Shown here: one piece after another, positions 23,130 through 34,800 of the stretch
How positions within the stretch are numbered: position 1 is the stretch's first letter
How the letters are laid out: the number at the start of each line of letters is the position of its first letter
Notes under the pieces: generated by a model
What the model was told of the DNA's origin: nothing
The model's database searches: none
The model's input: the letters and a program-made list of their open reading frames with translations, nothing else
NCBI RefSeq assembly: GCF_032854445.1
Contig: NC_088295.1
Span: forward strand, 75,174,028-75,238,027
Direction: 5' to 3'
Length of the DNA: 64,000 nt
DNA from: Liolophura sinensis
Lineage: Eukaryota; Mollusca; Polyplacophora; Chitonida; Chitonidae
Program-made: the position numbers and the translations under genes

Positions 23130-23290
23130 TACTTGCGGTATACTTCAGGGGCGGCAGCACTTTCGCGGCATGCATGGACTCGCCCTGCCACAGGAAGACA
23201 TACAATATGGACACACACCAAATGACCCTTCCTCGTCATAGGACAATGCGTAGGGTTTTTAGCACGACGTAAAACATACATACATAAAAT
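23130..23290 (+). repeat. SINE-like 3' body (family with the tgatacttca motif)
   Basis: tatacttcaggggcggcagcac, then a 3' end gcacgacgtaaaacatacat. The motif words match the 16690-16870 copy; a further 3' scrap (agcacgatgtaaaacag) is at 49097-49113. Confidence 0.5.
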
Positions 23291-23764
23291 AATTATACAA
23301 ACGTATAAGCCTTACACACTATTATAGCTACTGTATTCGCGTATTTATCTGCTCCCTGCAGGTTAAAGAAAACTGGTTTTCCAGTATGTAAATTAAGTCT
23401 GTTTGAGTCAAAATGCGTGCATATTTCGGCCAAAGAGTAAGATTACTCGATAAGGCAAACATCCAATGAACCATCAGTCAATTTATTATATATAGGTACT
23501 GAGTTCAAGCGCAAGGGGGAGATAACTCTAACGACCATATGCCCACTTATCAGCGCTATACCAGGTAGTCCTAAACTGCGTGCGCTGGAATCACCAAACC
23601 CACTATAACAAATATGCTTTGCTCACCTTGCTCTGTCTTGCTCTGTATGCTATTCGGCGTCACGTCATCCTGCAGAGAATATGAAATATGCCCCAGCCAC
23701 ATACCTAGATATTAATTCTTGTCTGCCATCTATGCAGTTAAGCTCGAGCTTTGGTCAAACTACA

Positions 23765-24076
23765 TCCTGGGCGTATATGTATCACACGTGCAAACATGTA
23801 TCAAGTTGCGAATGCATACACGTGTATCACATAATTTGTAAAACAGGAAGAATTGTGTTATCGTGCTACACGTGTATCACACTGCAAATGTGTATCACAT
23901 TGTAAAACGCGTACACTTGTATCACACTGCCAACGTGTATCCAATTGCAGACGCATACACGTGTATCACACTGCAAACGTGTATCACATTGCAAACATGT
24001 GCCACAATGCAAACATGTATCACACTGCAAACGTGTATCCCATTGCAAACGTGTATCACACTGCAAATGTGTTTAG
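23765..24076. repeat. About 19-bp tandem array
   Basis: Repeats of cacactgcaaacgtgtat with variants (cattgcaaacatgtgcc, cccattgcaaac). Spacing loosens toward the left. Short ORFs on both strands through it (repeating TCITLQ or QCDTRL) are repeat by-products. Confidence 0.9.
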
Positions 24077-24675
24077 CAAGAAACTAATCGAGACACCTTA
24101 AGTTACAGGCCATAACATTCATGCACCGAAAAAGCTATGATATCGCATATATATACAACTAGATACAATAACTGAAATAATCCGAAACATCTGAAAAGAT
24201 TAACATCAGCAGGGTCAATAACAGCTTCTTAATCGGGCGCCCTTTTGAGCCCCATAATTTGGGGTGAATTAAGAAATCTTGATTATAATATCTAATATAA
24301 TGCAAAATATGAGGCTTAATAACAAAGACATTGATTGAGGAGGAATAAATGATATTAAATCATATTTTCAATATCAAATTAGGGGTAAAAAAAAAGAAAT
24401 ATTTTAAGAATTTATATTGCCTCATGATTTGGGCTTTTTTGACCTATGGATTAATTTGAGCTCTCGTTAATGCTATCGAAAATTGCCTGAATGTCACCCC
24501 AATCAATCCACACGAACTCACAAAAGAAATATGAAACAAACTAAATACTGACAATACCGGAATGTGGTAATGCCACTGCATACGAATCACGTCTCTGCCA
24601 TGAATGATATTAAAATACAAATTTCCTACATGCATATAAGTTCCTAAATAACAGTTTAGTGTATATATAGTGTGG

Positions 24676-26057
24676 TCAAATAGACGCTTTCATAGGCATT
24701 TGTCCTAATTTCCAGCGAGAGTAAAAAATTGGAGTAGCTTGCTTTTTAATTACAAAGTAGATTATGTCTCTTTCGCCCGGATTTTGCCATGTATATATGG
24801 TCAGCTTGTCACCCTCCATGCTCTCACCGTTATAGAAATTCCACATTTCGAACAACGGTCGACTTGGTACATCATGTATTCCCCGGTAGTAAGAGCAGGC
24901 CTCTGCACTAGCCGCAGCATCGGAACACAGGCGAACATACACGGCCTGGTTCGTATGGAGATTGCTATCCATGTCGCTTGGCTGAATTTCTGCCTCAAAG
25001 CAATACTTTTCGGCAGGAATTTCTGGAAGTTTCATTCTGTTTCCATCGGTGTCTTGTATGGGCACGGAGTTCTTCATTTGGAGAGGAAGAGGATGGGGTC
25101 GGCGTGTCTTCCAATCGACTTGGACGTAAATGCCTTTTACCATGACTAACGGTTGACTTCTGTCCTCTCGGAACAAGACCTGTGTAAGAACAAATGACGA
25201 CCGACCGACACTCGACACCCAACTGACTATTTTGTAGGGAATCAAACGGGAAAGAGCCGTAAGGGCGTAGAATTCGGGTCGAATATTGTAGTCAATGCTT
25301 AGCACCATCAGCGTTTTGTCTTTGCTTGACAGATGTTGAAATCCTGGGAGTAAACGTGTAGTCAAGAATCGACTCGATTCCATGATCTTTGCAAGCCTCT
25401 CTGGAAGAAAAATTCCTGCAAATTAAAACCATATATTCACATTGTAAAGCAGTAAATTGTTGCAAAAGAATTTTTCAAGGATCAACAGATAATAAGTAAA
25501 TAAATAAATAAATAAGAACACCGAGAATGTTATCAGCATATTAGGATGGTTGAAATGAGGACGTCTCAAATATTGGTTATCAAGCACAACTCGGGCTTCT
25601 CCCAGTTGTGTTCGTGGACAGAAGACGACTGTGTTTAAACGTTTGAATATAAAAAAAAATTAAAAACAAATGGCCATGCTGGAACATCAGAAGAAAAAAA
25701 GCAATTGGAAAACACCATGCTTCGCAGAATTTGATGTAAAGCGTACATGAAGGCAAGTTTCACGTCCAACACATATTCTAACTCGATTGGGCTATAACCG
25801 AGAGGGCCCCCAGCAAGGTCAATAGCGCCTGCAGCAAGGTCAAATAGCGCCTGCGGCAAGGTCAATAGCGCCTGCAGCACTTATATTTGTACTTGTAGTG
25901 TGGTTAAAAAGCAATGATAGGTAAATTTAAAACCTTGAATCCATCAAACGTTTAATTTTTGAGGTCTTTAATTGCATACATACATGTGAAGTTCTTCTCA
26001 CAAAGCTCCAAAGAAAGCTTTTTGTCATTCCTGAGTAACGGTCAATATTCATCACCG

Positions 26058-26126
<69 letters not shown>

Positions 26127-26402
26127 AGTTTATTTGTCAACGGGCAGTGTGGTATCCAATACACGAAGTTGTTTTCTTGGGTTTTGTTCACATGACATGC
26201 ATGCAGGAGGAAATTTTTCACAAAAGAAAGTTTAACTTTCACACAAGGCCGATGCTAACCCAGCTCTGTGTAACTTACTTTTTCCGTTCAAGTCATCTGA
26301 GAAAAATCCAGGGTAACTAACTTCTAACATATTGTCCTTGAGTTCATATGGCACTGGGATAATCGAGGTCCAGGGACGTTTTTCCTTCAGACTGGATTCC
26401 AT
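24676..26402 (-). CDS. Double-hotdog acyl-thioesterase-like protein, complete, two exons
   Basis: Exon 1 is 26402-26279 (donor GTAAGT) and exon 2 is 25415-24676; the split codon gives Arg42. The product is 287 residues, beginning MESSLKEKRPW. It looks like two hotdog folds in tandem. The first covers about residues 30-155 (YPGFFSDDLNGKR, LPERLAKIMESSRFL, VLSIDYNIRP, VGRSSFVLTQVLF, VMVKGIYVQVD). The second, about 180-287, has FEAEIQPSDMDSNLHTNQAVY (D189, D191, N193, H195, N197). This matches the D-x-D-x-N-x-H-x-N signature of plant and bacterial FatA/FatB acyl-ACP thioesterases and other 4HBT-type enzymes. The likely role is hydrolysis of a fatty-acyl thioester; the substrate is unknown. No signal or targeting peptide is obvious. 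The gene is convergent with DUOX and isolated. Frame and splice sites are clean. Confidence 0.85.
25811..25880. repeat. About 24-bp tandem repeat, three copies
   Basis: Repeats of gcaaggtcaatagcgcctgc, one copy with an extra a. It lies in the intron of the thioesterase-like gene. Confidence 0.85.
26062..26122. repeat. (AT)n microsatellite
   Basis: About 30 ta dinucleotides in the thioesterase-like gene intron. The IY-repeat ORF through it is spurious. Confidence 0.97.
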
Positions 26403-28320
26403 AGCGCTTCAACAACTGACGGAGTGGGGAAGGAACTTTCAATGCAACAGTAAATGTAATATTAGATGTGTATACATTCCATGACCTATGAATTAACAAC
26501 CAATATAAGCAGAAACAGCAGATGTATGTGTAGGCCTATCGTCAGAGTTCAGACTCTACTGAGCTTTAACCACTTAAAAATGTATGTAGGATATTCAGCG
26601 TATAATGTAATTTATTTCTACCTGTGCAACACACAACGTGACACACATACTGCCTGGCTGTACACAAGCTAAGTGGGTTACTTTAATAGAATCAATTTCA
26701 AAAAATTATCTGAATAATTCTTAACAATGATTAACTGACTTAAAGCTCAGGGCGATTCCATACAGCTAGTTTTGACGTCAATCAAAACTGAAAACCTCGA
26801 CCTAATTCGTAATGTTTATAGGCATACATTCACAACATGTAGGCCTACTGGTACGTGGAAATTTTAACACATTTTGAGGTGGCAAGCAACATTTGTTCTA
26901 AACCAAAATGTATTTTAAATCTTGATAAGAGTCTTTTTTTATGGCTTTTTTAAACTCTGCACAGCCCATGAGGTTGGGTACCGGTACGTTTTCATCCCCA
27001 AATATACCGAAAACTGGATAATCTCTACCAATCGACCACTATTGTCGAGTGATCTCCCTTTATTGGGCCTTGGTTTGCCGTGACAGTCGTAACCAGTTGT
27101 AGGCCTATAGGTTCGCATTACTCTGACTTGTGTTACCTTTCAGGCTGATATCACGGTAATCCTGTTACAACATGGTATGTGGTGTCTCAACCACAGCTCA
27201 TACTTCCGAGTATTTGTTCAGATCTGAGTAGTCCACTATTTACCACGCCTTCGGCACTTGACTGACTTGCTTAGCCCACAAGCACTCGAAGCTATCTCCC
27301 TACAATTTCGAGCGCCTGTACTTAGCCCGGAAGACCACACAATTGTGAGTGACCTACATAGTTGTTCACACACAAAGTAGCCTCCCTTCCCCTGCACACG
27401 CTCATCCAGAGCCTATCAACGACATCTCAAGAGTGTTCCCTCTGTTACGCAGGGTATGCATTTGAAGATGAACAAGGAACTTCAGGGTGGGAGAACAACA
27501 TATATATTTTAGAAAACTGAAATTCTGCCCAGAGGCTAACACACAATCCGTACATGCATGTATATATAGTATATATAGGGCAAGGAGTTTGGTCTGTGTT
27601 CTTTAATACACACGCCTCTATATGCAAAAACAATGGTACCCGAAGGTTGCCTGAATTGTTGAAGGAAGCATGGGCAATAGATGTTGATAAACCCAAATTA
27701 AATCACGGGGTAAAAGCTTCAAAAGAATTGTCAATGTAATCTCGGAAATTCCCTATGGGACGTACGTTGGGATTGAACCAACTGCCTCTAATATGGCGAT
27801 TGAAAGGATAGCTTTACATGTATAGATCAGGAGATTTGGTAGTTGCCTATAACCAGGCCCCGCATGTGGTTTCCACCATGTACCGCGTAAAGTATCAGTT
27901 AAAGGCTCGTGAAATAAAATCTCAAATTAAATAAGATCTCAATTTAATCTAAGAGTTAAATAAATTTAGATTTCAATATATTTGAGATTTAAATAAATTT
28001 AAATTTTAAATAAACGTATATTAAAAATATAGTAAAATAACACTCAGTATATTAGAGAGAAAATACATTAGAAAACACTTTTAATTTTCTAAATAAATTA
28101 GTAGAACTGGTATTAAAAACCTTGCCATGCATTGACCATATTATAGAAATGAGATATTTGTCAATATGCTAAAATATTATGTAATGCATCACCGTTGATT
28201 ATTTTAAATAGAATTGTGGGCATTTGCATTTTTGACTTAAGTTTAGGGTGTAATTTGAGTGCGTGACCTGTGTGCTCCTGTAGCCTATATATAAGCCTCT
28301 GGTCATCAACTGTGTTGTAC
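26403..28320. other. Unassigned intergenic stretch
   Basis: Upstream flank of the minus-strand thioesterase-like gene. No TATA box found close to its ATG. Region 27900-28030 is a very AT-rich string of diverged taaataaatttaga words. No exon recognised. Confidence 0.5.
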
Positions 28321-28322
28321 AT

Positions 28323-28392
28323 GTATTTATTTATCTATTTTATAAAGAATTTTCCCCTGTATGACGGCGACCAGCACCGTGGTGAGAGGAGA
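28323..28392 (-). repeat. SINE family 1 fragment
   Basis: Reverse-orientation piece: (ttta)n tail, cccctgtatgacggcgaccagc, gtggtgagaggagac. Confidence 0.6.
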
Positions 28393-29734
28393 CAGATTCA
28401 TATTGTTATATTTACAGGCATGATACGCACCGGGACTCGTGCCGCAACGTGCCGTTGCATCCATGAATTAAAAATAACTAAAAGCCATACAGCAATAACG
28501 CCTATATCGTTGACAACCAAGCTTTCATTGACACACTCTTTACATGTTCAAAATTGATGTACCCCTCCTGGGTTCTGCTCATGAAGCAGCTGGGACTTGC
28601 TTATGATGTGGTACGACCCGAAATTTAACTAAAACAGTTTTAGCGAACATATCCTATAGCACCTTCATTTAAGATGCAACAACTCAATGACAATTCCATT
28701 TATTAGAAAATAAAAAAATGCAGAACCTCTGAGATGAATGAAAAAGCTTGAACGCTGCATGGTCTTATGTAGCCGCAGTGGGACGACGATAAAGACGTCG
28801 CGCTTGTCCAGACGTAGCTCGCCATGCATGTAAGCCGTAAAAACAGGCTGTAACAACCTTGTGTGAACACATCTAATACAGTGGTCTCACCTTCCTGTAC
28901 CCACACTGTGCGACGGGATATAGCATGCGATATAGTCTCGATCCTGGACGGATAACTTGTGTATGAATATTTAATCAAATATTTCCTTTCCAACTATAGA
29001 TGTCGCTATTTACAAAATAATTTTTCGCCATGAAAAAAGCATGTTATTATTCTGATGCAACAAGCTCTACACTGTATGGAAGGGAAAGAATGCCGGGATA
29101 GGGGATTTCCCCTGGAAAAACCAACAAAAAATGCCGTGGATATCGGTTTTGAAGACAAATGGGCCGAAGTTACATTTAGCAGAAGTATAGGGTAATATAC
29201 CCACAAATAATAATACCTGCAAGCTGGAAGCTGAGTCGCGACAAATCGCCATATGTGGTAAGATACACCGGTAACTGTTACGCCATGTTTAAATCTGTAT
29301 ACTGAATAGGCTATGTCAGAGAGAGTGTAAGTCTATATAGGGGCCCACCAATAGGCTGACCACTATACTGTAAAATGCAAACACAACGTTGTCCACAACC
29401 TTGATATTTGCTAAAAGGATAAATACGTTCTTCTGACATATGTGCACGAGTTTCAAAACCTTAGTTTGCATATATGCCCAGGCATATATGGCAGTACTTA
29501 GCTATCAGGTCGGCTATTGAGATTGAGGTGTCTGCGTGTGTTTATGACCTTGACGCGTGTAAAAAGGGCAAGTGAAAGTCTGTTCACTCATATAATGAGT
29601 CTTTGTTCTGTATTATTATGACAGGTATATACATGGTAAATATTGTGTTCTACGTGATTGTGGATGACAAAACAAACGACTGTAGGCCGATATACGTACT
29701 TGTATAAAGATTGTGCAACATAATCATAACAATA

Positions 29735-30215
29735 TAAATTTGTTCCATACTGAAGTCTGGTGGAGCTATGGGATAAATAAGGTAGTATATATGGGTTTGC
29801 GCCATGCATGCGTGCGAATTCGGATATGTTCTATAAAGATTTAGTATACATGATAATTAACAGATTAAAAGTACCGGTACTTTGTGACTATGTGTTCCAT
29901 AGTCAAAGCGACGCAGAATAAATGTATGAATTCGTTCCATATAGAGATCTGGGGCATATAATAACATACCAGTGTCAATTTGTTCCATAGATATATACTG
30001 TAGGATAAACGATAATGCGAAGGATTTGATGCAGGATAAATTTGTTCCGTAGAGATACGAAACAAAATAAATAGTACGGATTTTTTCCGTCAAGATGTGG
30101 CGATGCAAATTGTTTTATGAAGAGGCCCAGTGCATTTGGTACTTGTAAATATAACAATACAAATATGTTCTACAAATATATCTGGATGCGAATTTGTTCC
30201 ATAAGGATGGTTGCT
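29735..30215. repeat. Degenerate repeat field based on tttgttccata
   Basis: About ten diverged occurrences of (a)atttgttccata(g)agat, near 29738, 29820, 29887, 29930, 29976, 30039, 30079, 30107, 30162 and 30191, spaced roughly 30-80 bp apart. It looks like an ancient tandem array that has decayed. No gene in 28400-30890. Confidence 0.6.
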
Positions 30216-30889
30216 GTACTTGATCCATGTATATATGGTATATGGTGAACACGTGGGGCCAATATGAAGGCTGATGTATCTTTTCACTCAGTGTATAACG
30301 GGAAAAGAAAAGCGGCATTATCATGGTGTAAAATTAACTGACTGGTCACCATTGATCTACTATCAGCGCGTGGTCATGTAAGTTCAACTGATACTTTGAT
30401 AATTTGTAGTGATATCGCGGAGTAAATAAGATATATAGCTTGAATCACGTGATGTACGTGTACATGTTTACCAAAAGCTGGCTGTACCAGAAAATGACAC
30501 GGATATCATTTATCCCGCCTATACTCGCAAATGTAAAGATAAAGGTTGATATGAAACCTCATTTTGACGAAAGTCTGTTAATAACATCAAATGTGGATGA
30601 TATATGATGGTCATCTTGGTGATATGAATTTTGATTTAGAATCTGTTTACTTTTGTCCTTGAACTTCAGTATTTAAAATAAAGAGCCGGAATGTATATTT
30701 GTCAAGTTTTGAATAGGCCAATATTACAGCGGGAGGTTCGCATATATATGGGCAAATTTTAATTGAACTTAGTGAATCTTCAAAGAAGGAGATACCGTAA
30801 AGCCAAGAAATGGCCCAAGGCTGATTCATTAAATCAGCTCAAAATATTTTCCTTCCTTTGCTATTTCTATAATTTTAAAACACATATAA

Positions 30890-31372
30890 CATTTATTTAT
30901 TTTTTTATTTATTTGATTGGTGTTTTACACCATGTTGAATATTTCAACCATACGACGGCGGTCTGCGTTACACTGCAAATATCAACGACGCATGACATAT
31001 ATTTATAAAAACACACGCATTAATATGCAACTTTCCTGCTGTTTTTATTTGAACACAGACGCCTTATCCATAAACGCGTTACATGTATATGGTGGGACTA
31101 TACACGAATACGTTTTTATTAAAACCTAGGCTGGCATCTTTTTATAACATTGACGTTTTCAGTAAATCATTCCAACGTTTTCTCCAAAACATTGGTGTTT
31201 TATAGAAAAAAAAGTGACATGTCTAATGGAGTGGTCAAATAACGGCTTTTATTTGAACATATATATACCTATCAGTTTTTACTGTGTATATTTAGAAGCA
31301 AACCGAGCAGAGCCCGGGGGAAACGCACAACTGTCCACAAGTCGCTGGAAAACCTTCTCATGCATATAACAT
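30890..31372 (-). repeat. Two SINE family 1 fragments
   Basis: 30890-30970 keeps tttgattggtgttttacacc and atacgacggcgg. 31291-31372 keeps aaaccgagcagagcccggggg and ccacaagtcgctggaaaacc. Both are in reverse orientation. They may be parts of one old copy interrupted by about 320 bp. Confidence 0.6.
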
Positions 31373-31398
31373 GTATGTATGTATGTATGTATGTATGT
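31372..31398. repeat. (ATGT)n microsatellite
   Basis: About six atgt units. Confidence 0.95.
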
Positions 31399-31701
31399 GA
31401 CTTGTTTTAGTGGTACATGTGTTTGATGTATGTGTTGTATACTCTATTTATAGATGCTATGGCTCAGTGAAAATGTCCAACTGTAACAGTATAGACCTAC
31501 ATGCATTTGAGTGAGTTTGGTGCGCTCCACAGCATGTACACCATATGTAATTTGCACCGGGCTTGTACACTGATAAATAAATAATTACCTGTTTACAACA
31601 GATCTCTTTGGATCTCGACTTCGAACCATCATGGTTAAAACAGTGACTCTGTACTCTGATTTGGAAGACTCCCCCACCCCCGCCCCTCCTTTTACCATGA
31701 T

Positions 31702-31896
31702 ATGTCCCAAATACCATCGCTCAACGAGATCGGGAAGCATATTGCAAGATGTGCAAGATATATAGTTGTGAAGCGCGGTCACTCTCATCGAACAACGCAT
31801 TTGCGAGATTTATACGGTGTGAAACATCCCCAAATGTATGTGATTGATGGTAAGGAATATTTACCACTATTCGAACGCACATCAAAACTTCCCTAG
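31702..31896 (+). CDS. Small unrecognised ORF, possible gene remnant
   Basis: ATG to TAG, 64 codons, with balanced non-repetitive composition (it opens MSQIPSLNEIGKHIARC and includes VKHPQMYVIDGKEYLPLFER). No intron, promoter or neighbour supports it and I recognise no family. It could be an orphan exon or a remnant of a mobile element, or chance. Confidence 0.15.
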   Translation: MSQIPSLNEIGKHIARCARYIVVKRGHSHRTTHLRDLYGVKHPQMYVIDGKEYLPLFERTSKLP

Positions 31897-31899
31897 CAT

Positions 31900-34800
31900 C
31901 AACTGTGAAGTCGACGTCAACCGTGTGTCAGTCAGGCACGTTAAGTTTCATGGAGCTGTTTGACACCGTAACTCTCGCAACTGCGTTGCTCGATGAGCAC
32001 ACAGATTGCATGTGGGTTCAAGTCCGGAGTTGTCATTTCCGTCCAAATCATTTTTTTTTAAAAGCATAGTTTTGAAATCATACAAAATAATTTAATAATT
32101 TGGTAATTACGTTCGCGAAGAAATTCAAACATCATATTTAGGCGTACAGCATATATGAGAAGATCTGTTGTCACCGGTGCAGGCATCAAGATCGCCATGA
32201 TAACATACATTGCATCTTCTGTCAGAACGACACATTATGATGACCCAGTTTGCGGTTTGCTGTTTCCTGTTTATAACTGACAATTGTCAAGACATGTCGA
32301 TCGCTTTCTGACGCAGACCGTCGCTGCTTTACTGTTTTGTTACTGCTTTGGGCACAGGTGTAGTTTGTACAACTTCAATAAAACGATTGAGGAGCGGACG
32401 AATAAAGGAAACCCAATTTCATATTGTTATCGATCGTGTGCAAGTGTATAATACAATACTTATCCAATGCGGAAAAGATGCCACATTTAAGTTTTAATAA
32501 TGTAGCAAAACGTATTTTTAAAGTCTTTGGTATGGCCCGCCCCGAGTTTATGCCAACGTCTCCCGACTTCGATGCGGAATATATGATATATTTATCTGGT
32601 TGTTATTTAACGGCATAGACAAGAATTTTGACTCATAAGCCATGGTGGTTCGAGTTATTGATGAAAAAAAACGGATCATCCAGGACAAACTTGCTCGCGT
32701 GTGATGTGCAGATATGCACACTACATGCATTATATGGTGAAAACAACGATTAGTTTGTCACCTTGTCACCAGTGCTTTTGTCAACACCTTAACGTCACTA
32801 TACCCTATTGCTTATGTACAGTACTCCGCACGTCCATTATCCAGCATACCACTTCTTTTTTAATAAGCAGGGCGTCACCCGAGGTGATGACGTATAGCAG
32901 TTGTCTCGAAAACAAGCTTATACAAGTATGAGGAAGGAAAAGTATTCTAAATGCATTCAATGGACGCCGAAGTTAAACATATCAATGTACAGAGCTTGTG
33001 GTGCTAATTGTCACTTACAAAAGGCAATATTTGTAATGACATACAGAGCTCAGTATATAGTATCAAAGATATACATTGAAATTCAGAGAAGCAGAGTGTA
33101 TAGGCTGACACCTTATCTCTAGGCTACATGTAGGTTAGAGAGCAGTGATATTAACAAGATGCAATCGTTATGTATTTCTTCATTGGCGTCATAAAAGCAT
33201 GATAGCCGGTTTAAACAATATGACTAATATCAGTACTATTTATATGTACATATAGTTTGCTATAAATGCTAAATATTAACTATTTGTTGACAATTATATA
33301 TTAAAATTTACTATTTCTGTTGTTTAAAGCGGAAGTTTTGAAACATATAGAAAGGATCCATGCATGTTTCTGGTGGTAATCTACATGTATATGTCTAGCT
33401 TGATAGTCATCGTATTTGATTTTCAGTCCACTAAGTATTTATAGAAAGACCAAGATTAGTCCACAAAAAGTGTATAAGTGACAACTTATGTATGTGTAAC
33501 AGCTGTTGTAAATTTGCACTTACAATCTATCCATGTATATACCGAGTTGGAGAGAGTGGGGCATAATTGACTAGCTAACTTTGGAGGCTCAGGTGCGAGT
33601 CTCAGTAGTCCCATGGGTAATGTACAAACGATCATGTTATAAAAGAGTACGTAAGCTTTCATTATAAATATAGCCAGGAATCTCATGTGTCGACGGTTGC
33701 GCCAGTAGGTAAAGAAATGCTCACCTGAGAAAAGTCCGTTTGGCCCCATAGACCCTTGGTCCATTTTGCCTCGTTAGACATTTTACACATAACTCGGCAC
33801 TGGTATTACGCTTTTTATTCTTTTTGTTTTAGTGAGGTAAACAAACGATTTGTAACACACATCGTGTAATATTCATAGCCACGAATGATGTAGATAGGTG
33901 TGCATCATCGATGGTAGGCTTACACATGCACACACCGTAGTCCAATACATGGTTTTAATTTTGATTATATTTTATAGTTTAAATGTAAAATATATAATAA
34001 ACCTGTATATGAATTCTAATATGATCTCAGACAAATGTCCCAAAACATCCATAAATATACATGTATATATTTCATTATTAATATCATTCATTTTCCTGAA
34101 ATATGTAAATTTTTAATACTCACTAACCTAAGGAGCCCCTCCCTGGTTCCGTTTCGTTTCATAAACTATACAAATACGTATTAAAGTACAATAAAAAGTT
34201 GTTACTAGCATATATACTTGTAGATAATTAAAATATGTATATATGTCTAAATACCAATATACAGCTATAAAGGAATTATACAAGGACCACGTGGTCAACA
34301 AGGTCAGAGGTTGCAATACCCTGGATCACTATAAACTTTGTTAAATGCAGATACCTATACTGGTGCCTTTTCATTCGTTTGCCTTTATCTGTACTGGTTT
34401 TTGTTAAATAAAATATTTCTGTGTGCATGCTACTTTGGTTAAGCAACTTGCCGTGCATTAATATAAAATAGAAGCCATGGGTGACTGACCATTTCATGGT
34501 TTAATTACTAGCTTTCCAGTGGTTGAATGTATTAAAGTCTTTGTAGTTCTTCATTTCGGTACATGCAGTGAATGTGGAAGAGTTTAAATTTTAGAATGAG
34601 AAGTCAAATATAAGCCAGATTAGAATATCTGCGTCCGACGTTTAAAAGATTCACGAAACGTTATGTTTTCGTATGGGTCTGCTCCATATTTAGGCGTATA
34701 GTTTATGATATGTTTTCAGCTTGGATAATTTTACAATATTAATGAGGAAAAATAATATTTAAAAGGCTGGTAGCATAATTTGTCAACGTAAACTACCATT

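Noticed and set aside
23765-24076. CRISPR-like appearance of short repeats
   Set aside because: No constant repeat plus unique spacer pattern; it is a simple degenerate tandem array in a eukaryotic genome.
24739-25149. 136-codon plus-strand ORF
   Set aside because: Antisense shadow of the thioesterase-like exon, whose minus frame has the hotdog motifs and correct splicing.
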